From NCBI GenBank assembly GCA_002733575.1, contig NVWB01000035.1, positions 1-42,692 on the forward strand: a DNA stretch of 42,692 nt. The letters run 5' to 3'. Source of the DNA: Blastopirellula sp. GTDB lineage: Bacteria; Planctomycetota; Planctomycetia; Pirellulales; Pirellulaceae. The notes under the pieces are model-generated. The model was not told where the DNA came from, ran no database searches, and was given only the letters and a program-made list of their open reading frames with translations. The position numbers and the translations under genes were made by a program. Of this stretch, positions 1-9,117 are shown piece after piece; position 1 is the first letter of the stretch; every line of letters starts with the position of its first letter.

Positions 1-1
1 C

Positions 2-67
2 ACCTGGCACGGCTACCAGAAAATGCAGGGCCTCCTTGACGGAATGAAACTAGTTGGACACATATGA
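2..67 (+). CDS. 3' end of an unidentified CDS (partial)
   Basis: Reading from base 2, 21 codons stay open and end at a TGA at 65-67, giving a C-terminus that reads KLVGHI. The other two forward frames hit stops by base 45, so this is the only forward frame that could be the tail of a gene entering from the left. A repeat locus follows at once, as it does after other genes here. Too little is visible to name the protein. Confidence 0.35.
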   Translation, partial: TWHGYQKMQGLLDGMKLVGHI

Positions 68-329
68 CAACCCAAAACTTGGGTAATGACAAGGGATTTT
101 ATCCCCTGGAAATAGGAGCCCTAAAAGTCTAAGCCCCGGCGAGGGGCGACATTGTTTTAAGGAGCCCTGTTGGGATTTAGCAATCAAATCTTTTCATTCT
201 GGGATTCAACCTCAGATGATACAACTCTGCAACTCTTTCGATATCGCCCCGCTGGGGCTTTTGAGATTTGAGTACCTCGGTTCCAGGGAATGAATTCCCT
301 GGCTACATGATATTGTCCCTCTGGGACAG
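68..329. repeat. Family 1 palindromic repeat locus, copy 1 (two inverted units)
   Basis: Two related units face each other. The left unit (about 70-165) has a small hairpin (ACCCAA/TTGGGT, 70-84), then a block containing GGGATTTTATCCCCTGG, then a block around GCCCCGGCGAGGGGCGACAT. The right unit (about 238-329) carries the same blocks in reverse complement: ATATCGCCCCGCTGGGGC, then CCAGGGAATGAATTCCCTGG with GGCTACATGA, then the end hairpin GTCCC/GGGAC at 315-327. The same layout recurs at 32563-32781. The locus lies between the 3' ends of two converging genes. Confidence 0.75.
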
Positions 330-345
330 AAAGAAAGGTGCAAAC

Positions 346-388
346 AAAAAAAACTCCCTTGCCTGGCGAGGTGCCGGACAAGGGAGTT
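346..388 (-). terminator. Intrinsic terminator of clpX
   Basis: Read on the minus strand, a perfect 10-bp stem (AACTCCCTTG paired with CAAGGGAGTT, at 379-388 and 352-361) is followed by eight T residues (A346-A353 on the plus strand). It lies about 45 bases past the clpX stop codon in the correct orientation, so it should end clpX transcription before the adjoining repeat locus. Confidence 0.8.
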
Positions 389-433
389 ATTAATAGCAAA
401 CATTGATTGTGATAGAGTGTCTTCCGAACTTTG

Positions 434-1711
434 TTAGGCAGACTTGCTTTTGGGCATTTTGAATAGTTGGTCTCGACCTTCGATAATTTCTCGGGTGATC
501 GAGTATTCGGTGCCGGCTTCTTGTTCTGGAAGATCGAACATGATGTCGAGCATCACTTGTTCGATGATTGAACGTAATCCGCGGGCACCAGTTCCTTTGG
601 TCATAGCACGTTCGGCAATTGCTTCGAGTGCTTCGTCGGTGAACTCAAGTTCTGCGTTTTCCATTTCAAACAACGATTGATATTGTTTGATCAATGCGTT
701 TTTCGGTTCGGTCAACACAGATTTTAGTCCGCTGGAGTCCAGAGGTTCAAGCGAACAAACCACTGGCAAACGTCCGACGAGTTCAGGGATTAGGCCGAAT
801 TCGAGGATGTCGTCCGAAGTAACTTGACGCAATACTTCGGCGGTGTCGGATTCTTCTTTGAAACCCGATTGTTGCCCGAACCCGATGGTCTTGCGACCGA
901 GTCGTTTGCGAACAATATCTTCGATGCCAACAAACGTGCCACCACAGATGAACAAGATGTTCGAGGTGTCGATTTGAATGTACTGTTGTTCGGGGTGTTT
1001 TCTTCCACCTTGGGGAGGAACATTTGCGACAGTACCTTCGAGCATTTTCAGCAACGCTTGCTGAACACCTTCGCCGGAGACATCACGGGTAATCGACACG
1101 TTGTTCGATGTTTTTCCGATTTTGTCGAGTTCATCAATATAGATGACACCACGTTGAGCGGCTTCGACATCAAAGTCAGCGGCGTGCAGAAGTTTCAAAA
1201 GGAGGTTCTCAACGTCTTCGCCCACATAACCGGCTTCGGTCAGTGTGGTGGCATCGCCAATCGCGAATGGCACGTTGAGAATTCGGGCCAGGGTTCTGGC
1301 GAGCAAGGTTTTTCCGCTTCCGGTGGGTCCGGCGAGCAGAATGTTCGATTTTTCGATTTCGACATCCGAACCTTCAAAGTCGTTCATGAGCCGTTTGTAA
1401 TGGTTGTGAACGGCAACCGAGAGAACCTTTTTGGCGCTGTCTTGTCCGATGACATAGTCACCGAGCTGTTGCATAATTTCACGAGGAGTCGGCACATTGT
1501 TGAACAGGCTACTGCCTGTATCACGGCGTCGGTTCTCTTGTTCAAGAATGGACTTACAAAGATCGATGCACTCGCCGCAGATGTAAACATCTCCGGGGCC
1601 TTCAACCAAGGGGCCAACTTCACGGTAGCTTTTACGGCAGAACGAACAGAACGCATTCTTCTTGTTCGTACTAGTTCGTCGACCTCCGCTGAGATCATTT
1701 CCTGAAGGCAT
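434..1711 (-). CDS. clpX: ATP-dependent Clp protease ATP-binding subunit ClpX
   Basis: ClpX is the AAA+ hexameric unfoldase that recognises tagged proteins and feeds them to the ClpP peptidase in the cytoplasm. The 425-residue product has the usual length and layout. It has an N-terminal zinc-binding domain (Cys22, Cys25, Cys45, Cys48), a Walker A GPTGSGKT (128-135), the pore loop GYVG (161-164), a Walker B IYIDELD (190-196) and the RKH loop (237-239). The start is supported by AGGAG six to seven bases upstream of the ATG. No clpP or tig gene is next to it: the next gene upstream is a small membrane protein, so clpX appears to be transcribed alone and to stop at the terminator at 346-388. The long ORF on the opposite strand is a shadow. 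Confidence 0.98.
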   Translation of the reverse strand: MPSGNDLSGGRRTSTNKKNAFCSFCRKSYREVGPLVEGPGDVYICGECIDLCKSILEQENRRRDTGSSLFNNVPTPREIMQQLGDYVIGQDSAKKVLSVAVHNHYKRLMNDFEGSDVEIEKSNILLAGPTGSGKTLLARTLARILNVPFAIGDATTLTEAGYVGEDVENLLLKLLHAADFDVEAAQRGVIYIDELDKIGKTSNNVSITRDVSGEGVQQALLKMLEGTVANVPPQGGRKHPEQQYIQIDTSNILFICGGTFVGIEDIVRKRLGRKTIGFGQQSGFKEESDTAEVLRQVTSDDILEFGLIPELVGRLPVVCSLEPLDSSGLKSVLTEPKNALIKQYQSLFEMENAELEFTDEALEAIAERAMTKGTGARGLRSIIEQVMLDIMFDLPEQEAGTEYSITREIIEGRDQLFKMPKSKSA

Positions 1712-2041
1712 GAATCACTCCTTTTTCGGGCTTCACGGGTACGAAACAAACACGGCGGTCGCACGTCATTGGCGGTCATTAACAATTGACCGTATTTGTT
1801 TCTAGTTTTGCCAAGTGTCACTCGAGTGGTTTGGTGACTTCAAAAAATGAAGATCATCAATCCTTGGGGGGCTTCCTTGTCCGCGAAGATTCGAGCTACC
1901 GGGTTGTAAATGCACTCGTTGCGAGAAAATTGAAGATCAACGGTTGAACTTCAAAAATTAGCCTCCCAGGCTTACTTCTCACAGTACGAATGTAAGTGGT
2001 ACTTTGTGCGACTTGAAATCGCAAAAAGTGACATATTATAA
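1712..2041. other. Intergenic region upstream of clpX
   Basis: I see no convincing gene in this 330-base gap. It should hold the clpX promoter on the minus strand, but no hexamer pair stands out. A near-palindrome GGTCATTAACAATTGACC at 1774-1791 lies about 65 bases upstream of the clpX start and could be an operator. That reading is speculative. Confidence 0.3.
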
Positions 2042-2341
2042 CTAATCGGTGGATTCGGAATCATTGGTATCTTTTACTGTACCACCGAGTTGCGTCGACA
2101 TGTCAGTTTTAATCTTTCGGAATTCATCATCACTTAGCCCACCCTGTGAATGCATTTCCCGAAAGTTTGATAGCATTGAATGTGTGTTCCCCTGGTCGTT
2201 GCCGGTGCGATCCCGAAACTTTCTCATAAACTGGATGATTAGTATGAGTACTATCAGTGAAACCACTAATAACGCAATTGTTTGTGTTAACTGCAAATAC
2301 GATTCTACCGATTGGGACAATGGTTTTACCGTTTGGGACAA
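2042..2341 (-). CDS. Small single-pass membrane protein with a SHOCT-like tail
   Basis: The 99-residue product has one strong membrane segment (about residues 20-39, rich in Leu, Ile and Val). A basic stretch and a C-terminal motif follow, in which a short helix, a GGLSDDEF turn and a second helix resemble the SHOCT pattern (short C-terminal domain, often with a GxLsdeEF turn). SHOCT modules are usually oligomerisation or membrane-tethered adaptor elements; the function here is unknown. The only in-frame start before an upstream stop is TTG at 2341, without a clear Shine-Dalgarno. The first codons contain a duplicated TTGGGACAATGGTT, so a second TTG seven codons in is an alternative start. 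It lies upstream of clpX on the same strand but 330 bases away. Confidence 0.65.
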   Translation of the reverse strand: MSQTVKPLSQSVESYLQLTQTIALLVVSLIVLILIIQFMRKFRDRTGNDQGNTHSMLSNFREMHSQGGLSDDEFRKIKTDMSTQLGGTVKDTNDSESTD

Positions 2342-2643
2342 TGGTTGGTGTTAGTGAATTCAGTGAAACTCTACCCTCTTATTATCCACACAGCTTGCCT
2401 TACGTCTATTAATTGACCAAACTAATGTTGATAACTCTACTGCTCATTAGAACTTAATGAGCGTTGGGCAATCAACGTCATTTCCTCAGTCACGGGTGTT
2501 TTTGAGCGATTTGTACCTTCAATCGATTAACTATTACTCTTGATTATTCACACCTCCTTAGGCCACAAGACACTTTGAATGCGAGAATTGAGATCGCCAA
2601 TCGGTCTCTCCAATGGCATTTTACAATCTTAAACTGAAGTAAT
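2342..2643. other. Intergenic region between divergent genes, with a hairpin
   Basis: This is a divergent spacer between the small membrane protein (minus) and the aldolase (plus). The only structure I see is a perfect 8-bp hairpin (GCTCATTA/TAATGAGC, 2442-2462) without a T-tract, so not a standard terminator; it might be an operator. No convincing promoter pair was found. Confidence 0.3.
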
Positions 2644-3297
2644 ATGGATAAACAACAAGTTCTAGCGCGAATTGAAAACACCGGCATTGTGGCCGTATTA
2701 AGGGCCGATGATGGCAAAATACTGGTCGATGTGGCCGAAGCCCTATTGGCCGGCGGAATTGATACGCTGGAGGTCACATTCACCGTTCCCAAAGCACACA
2801 AGGTGCTTGAAACCGTGGCCGATCAACTGGGAGACCGCATTGTGCTCGGGGCAGGCACTGTATTAGATAGTGAAACCGCCAGAATCGCGATGCTTTCTGG
2901 GGCACAGTATATAGTCTCGCCTGCGGTCAACTTGGGCGTGATTGAAATCTGCCAGCGCTACAGCAAGGCCATCATGCCAGGGGCGTTAACCCCGACTGAA
3001 GTCATCACCGCGTGGCAGGCAGGTGCCGATATCGTTAAAGTCTTTCCATCCGATCTAACCGGTCCTTCCTATCTGAAGGCATTAAAGGCTCCGCTACCGC
3101 AAGTCAAATTGATGCCCACTGGCGGCGTCAATCTTGAAACCGCGGCAGATTTCATCCAAGCCGGGGCCTGTTGTTTAGGAATTGGTGGTTCTTTGGTTGA
3201 GAAATCTGCACTTCAAGCGAATGACATGCAGCGAATTCAAGACTTGGCCGCACAATATGTCAAAATCGTCAAAGAAACGAGAAACAATTGTTCGTAA
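2644..3297 (+). CDS. eda: KDPG/KHG aldolase (2-dehydro-3-deoxy-phosphogluconate aldolase)
   Basis: This class I aldolase cleaves 2-keto-3-deoxy-6-phosphogluconate to pyruvate and glyceraldehyde-3-phosphate (Entner-Doudoroff pathway) and often also acts on 4-hydroxy-2-oxoglutarate. The 217-residue product is of normal length for a single TIM-barrel subunit. The catalytic Glu43 is in LEVTF, the phosphate-loop motif is GAGTVL (69-74), the Schiff-base Lys132 is in VKVFPS, and PTGGV (158-162) is present. No edd or sugar-acid kinase gene lies beside it, so the physiological substrate (gluconate or sugar-acid catabolism) cannot be read from context. It appears monocistronic; the next gene begins 87 bases on and is unrelated. 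Confidence 0.93.
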   Translation: MDKQQVLARIENTGIVAVLRADDGKILVDVAEALLAGGIDTLEVTFTVPKAHKVLETVADQLGDRIVLGAGTVLDSETARIAMLSGAQYIVSPAVNLGVIEICQRYSKAIMPGALTPTEVITAWQAGADIVKVFPSDLTGPSYLKALKAPLPQVKLMPTGGVNLETAADFIQAGACCLGIGGSLVEKSALQANDMQRIQDLAAQYVKIVKETRNNCS

Positions 3298-3384
3298 TCG
3301 CGAATCAAGTTCCGCTATAATAGAACGAACTAAAATTCCGACCTCCTTTCATAAATTATTTACCTTTAATCAACAGCACGCATT

Positions 3385-4344
3385 ATGCCTATTTCATATA
3401 CCTGTCCACATTGTGGAACACAAATGGAAGTCGAGGAGCGATTCGCAGGCCAACGTGGCCCTTGTGCTGTCTGCGCGAAAACAATTTCTATTCCATTAAC
3501 GGATGGAACCCTGGTTGCCGAATCGACCGCAGCAACAACATCCTCCAAGAGATACGACACTTCAGGCGGGGCTCGACGAATCTCGGTCGGTTCCATTTTA
3601 TTAGTGTTGAGCCTCTGCTTTGGTGGCATTGTGATGCTGACGATCTGTGGTGGCGTGGTGATGAATTTTGGAATTCCAGCCTATCGCCAAGTGACACTCA
3701 CCGCCAAAAATCAAACTTCGATTGATAATTTGCAACGCATTTCTGATGCTCTTGATGAATATCACGTTAATCATGGTTCCTATCCGCCTCCTTACTTTAC
3801 CGATGATAAAGGCAAGCCGACGCACTCGTGGCGAGTCATGATCTTGCCTGAGCTAGGCTACCAAAATGTCTATAACGGCTATGATTTTGAAGAAGCCTGG
3901 GATGGCCCTAACAATCTCAATGTCCTTCATCAAATGCCGTCCGAGTATCAGTCCTTTGATAATAGTAATTCTTATCAAGGCGAGACTCGCTTTGTGGTCA
4001 TCACCGGTAAGGACACCATGTTTCCGACAGATGAGCCGGTCAGCGATGATGATGTTTCTGACGATGAACAAACGGTTTTGATGGTAGTGGAAATCAATGG
4101 AGTTCCAGGCGAATGGATCAATCCCAATAATGAAATTCGTAAATCAAACAACTCACTGATCATTCAAAACGATCCTACCAACACGGTTGGATTGCCTGGA
4201 ACCCTGAGTGGCAACGTCGTGATGGTCAACGGAGATACCCACACCCTGCCCGATGACACTAGCACCCAATTAATGAGAGACATGTCAACCCGCAACGGCG
4301 GAGAACCTGTGGGTGAAGAACTAGACCTCTTGATTAATTTCTAA
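3385..4344 (+). CDS. DUF1559-type protein with N-terminal zinc ribbon and one membrane helix
   Basis: The 319-residue protein opens with a zinc-ribbon-like motif (Cys7, Cys10, Cys27, Cys30). A Ser/Thr-rich linker and one membrane helix (about residues 72-94) follow. The rest resembles the DUF1559 domain abundant in planctomycetes: an N-terminal helix reading NLQRISDALDEYHVNHGSYPP, the SWRVMILPELG motif, and a C-terminal NVVMVNGDTHTLP strand corresponding to the family's closing motif. DUF1559 proteins normally begin with a type IV prepilin-like leader; here a cytoplasmic zinc ribbon replaces it, so this is a membrane-anchored variant rather than a pseudopilin. The function is unknown. A long A/T-rich leader precedes the ATG with no obvious Shine-Dalgarno. 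Confidence 0.8.
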   Translation: MPISYTCPHCGTQMEVEERFAGQRGPCAVCAKTISIPLTDGTLVAESTAATTSSKRYDTSGGARRISVGSILLVLSLCFGGIVMLTICGGVVMNFGIPAYRQVTLTAKNQTSIDNLQRISDALDEYHVNHGSYPPPYFTDDKGKPTHSWRVMILPELGYQNVYNGYDFEEAWDGPNNLNVLHQMPSEYQSFDNSNSYQGETRFVVITGKDTMFPTDEPVSDDDVSDDEQTVLMVVEINGVPGEWINPNNEIRKSNNSLIIQNDPTNTVGLPGTLSGNVVMVNGDTHTLPDDTSTQLMRDMSTRNGGEPVGEELDLLINF

Positions 4345-4414
4345 GTGACTCAGCACCAGAAACTCAAGCGTGAAGCGTCAGCGAGAAACTAGTTTACAAA
4401 GGTAAAATTGACCC

Positions 4415-7400
4415 ATGATCAGTTCTCTGCGTTTAGTTCGCTGGTTTACTCTGGTAATTTTGTTTTCCGGGTTCTCTCTACCTTTCTTGATGGCTGGAGC
4501 AATGGCCGCAGAATCGGCCAAGCTTCGTTGTGCGTTTATTGATATTGAAAAGTCGCCATTGGGGGGCTTGCTAGAAGCAGAACTGATCGTCCGCGACGAC
4601 ACCGAGTGGCTGGAACGTAGCGAAATTGACAAGATTTTGGCTGAGAAAAAACTTCAGTCTCTGTTTGCTGCCGATGCGGGCGAAGCCCGGATGTCGCTGG
4701 GTCAAATTCTCAAGGCCGATATTCTCATAATCCTCCGCTCAGAAACCAAGGATAGGAAATCAGTTTCCCAGTTAGTCGTTTCTGAAACCAAGCGGGGTTT
4801 GCGAATTGTTTCCGAAGAATTTCAAGCCAGCAAAGATCTGGAAGAAGACGTTGCGACACTGGTTAAGTTGTTCGAGCAGGGCCTTGAAAAGTCACGCCAA
4901 CCGATCAATCACATATTCGCCATTCCTCCATTTGTTAGCCAAGACCTGACTTATGAATTCGACTATTTGAAGTCAACGTATGCCCAACTCATCGAACAAT
5001 CTTTGGTTTCTGCTCCTGGTGTACTCGTAGTTGAGTTTGAGGAAGCGCGGGCCTTGGCCAACGAACGACGTCTCGTTGGAGATAATGAAGCTCTGAAACG
5101 CAGCTTGCCGATCTACGTGTTAGGAGAATACCGGCACGAACTCCAGGGAGACTCCCAGCAGGTTCAAATCAAATTAAAAGTGATGCAAGGTGCCACAGAG
5201 TTAGAGACCTTAGAAGAAACGCTTGCTCCGAATGCAGCAGCAAGCTTTCTCAAACGTTCGGCTTTAAAACTAGCAAAGTCGCAAGGTATCGCTGCCACGA
5301 TTATCTCTCCAGAGGCAGAAGCAGAGCAACTCGGCAAACGAGCCGAAACCTTCATGAGCTTGGCCAACTGGGAAGAAGCTCTCGGATTATTCGAGGCTGG
5401 CTTGCTGATACAGCCAGAACGGATGGAGTTCCATGGCCGCGTAATTGAAGCGGCGAACCGTCTTGCCAATTCTTACAACCAGAGGGACTTAGCAGAACTT
5501 GAAAAGTATAAAGAACTTAATCGTCGCTCCATCGAGCATTTACATCTAATGTCAGAGGATGCACCTCTTGAGTTAATCAAGCCTTTTGATCGTCTCTTGC
5601 GTGCTCCAAATCATGTCTATCTGCAAAGCAACAATGCAAGCAGTACTTTTACAGACAAGATGATTCTCCTGGAGGAGAAGTTTCAGAAGGAAAGGCGAGA
5701 CGTCGTCATCCGGTTGGCACATCGATATGCCGAACAAAGTGAGTGGCGGATAAGTGCGCATCTCCTTACAGAGGCGTTCAGACATCTCACCCCAACCAAG
5801 TTGCATGCTGAACGGGCTAAAATGATCCTCAAGTATCAAGATCGACCGGACGTAGAGGAGATGACAATTAATTACGCACATCGCCTTCGCGCGGTGGATA
5901 CACTTCGAACTGTGGAAGGTCGTCGATTTCTCCGAAGCCTGAGGGACAACCCAGAGAGTAACTCTGGAGTGCGTCTAGCTGTCGAAAATATACTCAGTCT
6001 GATCAGCATGAAAATTAATAAAAAAGAGTATCGAACTCAGGGTGATCCCGAGAATAAAACTCAACTGACATTTAAATCCATTGATATTGAGTATCAAGAC
6101 CTCAACGGTGGTACTGTTAAACTGAAAGAGATTGATGGGTGCGTTCCCCTGGTGAATGGACTGGACATCTTTTACGGAAAAGCGATTGGAGTCCTGTTGC
6201 CACTGAAAACTGGATATATTCAGGTATGGAAGCCTGAGCGTAATACTCGTATCAAAACAGTTACTTACGATGGGCGTTATATGTGGATGGTGGCCCGCGA
6301 TTCTACGCAGGCTCCACAAGTCTGGGTCTTTGACCCCAAAACTGGCGAGCGGTTTCAGTTATCAAAAGCAGATGGCTTGCCTCTATTGAGCCGAGCTGAA
6401 ATTCCCGGCAAACAGTATTTTGAACTAACAGTCTCAATTGCACCGGTAAATAGTGGGCATGTCATCATTGCTGGCTCTATCGGTCGAACATGGATTGCCG
6501 ATGTAAAGATCAGTTCCCTCGGCAAGCCAGAAGTGAATATCTTTCATGAAGCAAAAGAAGTGTTTACTCCTGGTGATTGGAACAACTCAAATATCGCGTT
6601 CGTCCCGACTGTAATGCGAACCCTCAGTCAGGCTGATGAAAACGGCATGACTCACAAAGTTGTCTATATCGAACGTTCTCCACGAATTTTCGAACGTCCT
6701 GTACGATATCCCGAGTTGAAAATGCACGCCTTGCTGATTGACCCAAGTGATTTAAGCATCCGTATTGCACAAAAAGAGTGGTTGAATCGTGGTTCCCATA
6801 AAATTCCCGATAAAGTCTTCGAGGGATCGTATTATTACACCGCTCATACTCCACCGAAAAATGATTCTATTGGAGTATTACGCGTCGGCTTGCCCGATGT
6901 GACTCCGGAAGTGATGATTTCAGGTATCAAACAAGGTTATGTGTTCTTCAATAAAACTGGGAGGATGCTCAATGTTGCAGGAAGAGAATGGCAACGTGGT
7001 AATTTTTCGGAACGCAAGTTGAAATCATTCGGCCCAGTTCCTTGGATCTATACCAACCGTTATGGAGTTGCAGGGGTGTATGATTTAATTCGTATTGAGC
7101 CTGGAACAATCCAATTGAGTTATCTGGGCGATAGCAGTCAATTTGGAAGCATCGCTTCTTGCTCAATAGATGGCGGGTCATCTGGAGTGGTACAAGTCTT
7201 ATTCGATGGCTCTGGAGCGACTCTCGCAAGGGCAATTACAGGAACGCAAGAGCTCACAGCCGAACAAAGCCCAAGGGTAGTCGTTACTCCTCGAACAAGC
7301 CTGCCACGGGCAATTAATTTTTGGCAAGACCAAGCCCAGTGTTCCTCGTTGGCTTATTCGCCCGATGGTTCGTACTTTATTACTACCAACGAATCGACCG

Positions 7401-8266
7401 AACAGTCGGTACAGGCCTGGGACACGCAAAGCGGTCAGCTAATAGCAAACCTACTCGATGATTCGAAAGGAATAACGAAGGTTGCATTCAGCCCTTCAGG
7501 CGAGTTTTTTGCCACTGGTGGAACAGATGGGAAAATCATTGTGTGGGATGCAAAGCAACTACAACCTATAACACGTTGCGAAGGCCTGAGTGCCAAAATC
7601 GAATGTCTCGCATTTTCGTGGAATAGCAATAAACTAGTTGCTGCCATTAGCGGCAGAAATGCCAAGATATCTGCTTGGAATGTTTCTGATGGAAAGCAAT
7701 TATTCGAAATTAATTATCAAGTGGGAATAAGAGGCTGGGTTTGCTTTAGTAGAGACGATACGCAGGTCATAACCAGCATTCAAAATGCGTCTGCAATGAG
7801 CGGGTGGGGGGCACAGGCTTGGAGTGCTGAAGATGGTACTAGAATGGACGGGATTGAATCGATGAAGATTATCGCTGGATTCCTTGACGATAAATCGATG
7901 ATAGGGGTGCCCAATAATGGAGAGAACACGCTGTTGAAATGGGACTCCACCGATGGCGAATTCAAGGAATTATGGCCACGGATGCAAGGCATTCCAGTTG
8001 CGGTTTCGTCTGACGGAAAATATCTTGTCACCTTTGTTCGTAACCAAATCGTGCAAAATAAATGGAAGGACGTGAATCGCATCCTAGTTTGGGATTTAAA
8101 CACAAAGCAACAAGTCTTGAGTCAAGACGATTTACTAGCCGAAGAGTTTCACTGGGTCAAAGCCTTGAATGAACTTGTTATCCTCTCCAACGATGGTTCA
8201 GTCAAACGCCTGAGCCTGGAACCAAAAGTTCCTTTTCCTGCAATCGAACCATCGAAGTCTGATTAG
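4415..8266 (+). CDS. Large secreted protein: CsgG-like domains, TPR-like segment, WD40 propeller
   Basis: The 1283-residue protein starts with a signal peptide (hydrophobic 11-27, likely cleavage after AMA near residue 32). Residues about 35-270 resemble CsgG/LpoB-type periplasmic domains: the WLERSEIDKILAEKKLQ stretch followed by GQILKADILIIL matches the ER..LdkiL.E..L then lG..l.Ad pattern. A second, weaker copy begins near FAIPPFVSQDL. A TPR-like helix pair lies near 310-350. The middle (about 560-950) is beta-rich and unassigned. Residues about 970-1270 carry WD40 blades, for example LAYSPDGSYFITT, VAFSPSGEFFATGG followed by IIVWD, and ILVWDLNT. It is probably an exported scaffold or sensor. 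The reading frame continues after the TAG stop into an SHD1-like sequence (next entry), so the protein may be newly truncated. No operon partner is evident. Confidence 0.85.
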   Translation: MISSLRLVRWFTLVILFSGFSLPFLMAGAMAAESAKLRCAFIDIEKSPLGGLLEAELIVRDDTEWLERSEIDKILAEKKLQSLFAADAGEARMSLGQILKADILIILRSETKDRKSVSQLVVSETKRGLRIVSEEFQASKDLEEDVATLVKLFEQGLEKSRQPINHIFAIPPFVSQDLTYEFDYLKSTYAQLIEQSLVSAPGVLVVEFEEARALANERRLVGDNEALKRSLPIYVLGEYRHELQGDSQQVQIKLKVMQGATELETLEETLAPNAAASFLKRSALKLAKSQGIAATIISPEAEAEQLGKRAETFMSLANWEEALGLFEAGLLIQPERMEFHGRVIEAANRLANSYNQRDLAELEKYKELNRRSIEHLHLMSEDAPLELIKPFDRLLRAPNHVYLQSNNASSTFTDKMILLEEKFQKERRDVVIRLAHRYAEQSEWRISAHLLTEAFRHLTPTKLHAERAKMILKYQDRPDVEEMTINYAHRLRAVDTLRTVEGRRFLRSLRDNPESNSGVRLAVENILSLISMKINKKEYRTQGDPENKTQLTFKSIDIEYQDLNGGTVKLKEIDGCVPLVNGLDIFYGKAIGVLLPLKTGYIQVWKPERNTRIKTVTYDGRYMWMVARDSTQAPQVWVFDPKTGERFQLSKADGLPLLSRAEIPGKQYFELTVSIAPVNSGHVIIAGSIGRTWIADVKISSLGKPEVNIFHEAKEVFTPGDWNNSNIAFVPTVMRTLSQADENGMTHKVVYIERSPRIFERPVRYPELKMHALLIDPSDLSIRIAQKEWLNRGSHKIPDKVFEGSYYYTAHTPPKNDSIGVLRVGLPDVTPEVMISGIKQGYVFFNKTGRMLNVAGREWQRGNFSERKLKSFGPVPWIYTNRYGVAGVYDLIRIEPGTIQLSYLGDSSQFGSIASCSIDGGSSGVVQVLFDGSGATLARAITGTQELTAEQSPRVVVTPRTSLPRAINFWQDQAQCSSLAYSPDGSYFITTNESTEQSVQAWDTQSGQLIANLLDDSKGITKVAFSPSGEFFATGGTDGKIIVWDAKQLQPITRCEGLSAKIECLAFSWNSNKLVAAISGRNAKISAWNVSDGKQLFEINYQVGIRGWVCFSRDDTQVITSIQNASAMSGWGAQAWSAEDGTRMDGIESMKIIAGFLDDKSMIGVPNNGENTLLKWDSTDGEFKELWPRMQGIPVAVSSDGKYLVTFVRNQIVQNKWKDVNRILVWDLNTKQQVLSQDDLLAEEFHWVKALNELVILSNDGSVKRLSLEPKVPFPAIEPSKSD

Positions 8267-8353
8267 AAAGTCATGCGAACTTGGACGGACAAATCTGGTC
8301 AGCACACGATTCAAACCGTCATGATCAGAATTGGTGGCAAACAGGTGTACTAA
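8267..8353 (+). pseudogene. In-frame SHD1-like tail after the TAG stop
   Basis: Immediately after the stop at 8264-8266 the same frame stays open for 28 codons to a TAA at 8351-8353. It begins KVMRTWTDKSGQH, which closely resembles the start of the SLA1 homology domain 1 (SHD1) modules common in planctomycete proteins (R-x-W-x-D-x-x-G followed by strands). The tail is shorter than a full SHD1 domain, so even with readthrough the domain would be incomplete. It may be a relic C-terminus cut off by a nonsense mutation, or a sequencing error. As an independent ORF (ATG at 8273) it would be only 26 residues. Confidence 0.5.
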
Positions 8354-8395
8354 CCCAGCAGCTTTCGGTGGTTTATTTGTTGCAGACCATCCATT

Positions 8396-9034
8396 CTACG
8401 CCTGCTCTGAACTCTCAAGCAATGGCACGGCCACTGAAGTGTGATCTTTAAGTAATCCCCAAAACTCCTTTATGTCATCCTCACCGAACATTCCCAACAC
8501 CCCAAACAAGTCAACTTGTTTGCCATCAGCAGTTTTTAGTGTGAGAGTATGATTTCGGACTTTGTCTTTGCCTGGAATCGCTCCGGGATGTTTCATCTCG
8601 CCTAATTTCACAGTCATTGGAAAGTGTTTTTCGCTAAAAAACTGAAACTCTCCCACTGCAATCTTTTCGAGTTGATCAAAGCGTACGCTTTGTTTGCCGA
8701 AGCGAATTCCTCTTTTATACACACCCAGCCGTCTTCTGCGATGTCGCGCGTTGTTAAAGAAATAATAAGTTCCCTGTGTCAAAGCGACGTAGACCGCTGT
8801 TAAAATCCAATGCACTGGATCGACGAATAAATTACCTTCTCTGCCAATTATATCGCGAGCAACATAACCGGAGAAAAACAGGCTTGAAAACAACAATAAT
8901 ACCATGCATATGCCATGCAACATCCCAGTTGTGGGATTGTTTTGTCTGCATTCAAAATAAGGCAGTGGTTCCCAAGACTTAACGAGATCTCCAAGTGAAA
9001 GCTCAAACTCTTTGTCTGTTGGTGCGAAGAACAT
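8396..9034 (-). CDS. Hypothetical membrane protein with two transmembrane helices
   Basis: I do not recognise this 212-residue protein. Two membrane helices lie near residues 38-60 and 73-92, separated by a short polar loop. A strongly basic patch (RHRRRRLGVYKRG, about 96-108) then suggests that the C-terminal half is cytoplasmic. That half looks beta-rich, with regular VKL, LTLKT and VDLFG strands, reminiscent of a PH-like or bPH fold, but this is only an impression. The ATG start has no strong Shine-Dalgarno. It is followed, after 83 bases of non-coding sequence, by the start-distal end of the barstar-like gene on the same strand, so the three minus-strand genes here could be co-transcribed. 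Confidence 0.7.
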   Translation of the reverse strand: MFFAPTDKEFELSLGDLVKSWEPLPYFECRQNNPTTGMLHGICMVLLLFSSLFFSGYVARDIIGREGNLFVDPVHWILTAVYVALTQGTYYFFNNARHRRRRLGVYKRGIRFGKQSVRFDQLEKIAVGEFQFFSEKHFPMTVKLGEMKHPGAIPGKDKVRNHTLTLKTADGKQVDLFGVLGMFGEDDIKEFWGLLKDHTSVAVPLLESSEQA

Positions 9035-9117
9035 TTATTGATTTCTTGTTTTCAAGTGCTTATTAGTAGTACGCACCTATTTATAGAGAAACCAAGGTAC
9101 ACTTGAAAGATGGCATA

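Noticed and set aside
184-403. Two 63-71-codon minus-strand ORFs containing CPRGTISCSQGIHSLE
   Set aside because: They translate the family 1 repeat and the clpX terminator. Similar peptides from the copy at 32563-32781 differ mainly by non-synonymous changes, so protein selection is not indicated.
824-1705. A 293-codon plus-strand ORF opposite clpX
   Set aside because: It is the shadow of clpX, whose motifs and start are unambiguous, and its translation shows no recognisable family.
2442-2462. Terminator downstream of the SHOCT-like gene or upstream of eda
   Set aside because: The hairpin is perfect but has no T-tract on either strand and lies upstream of both genes.
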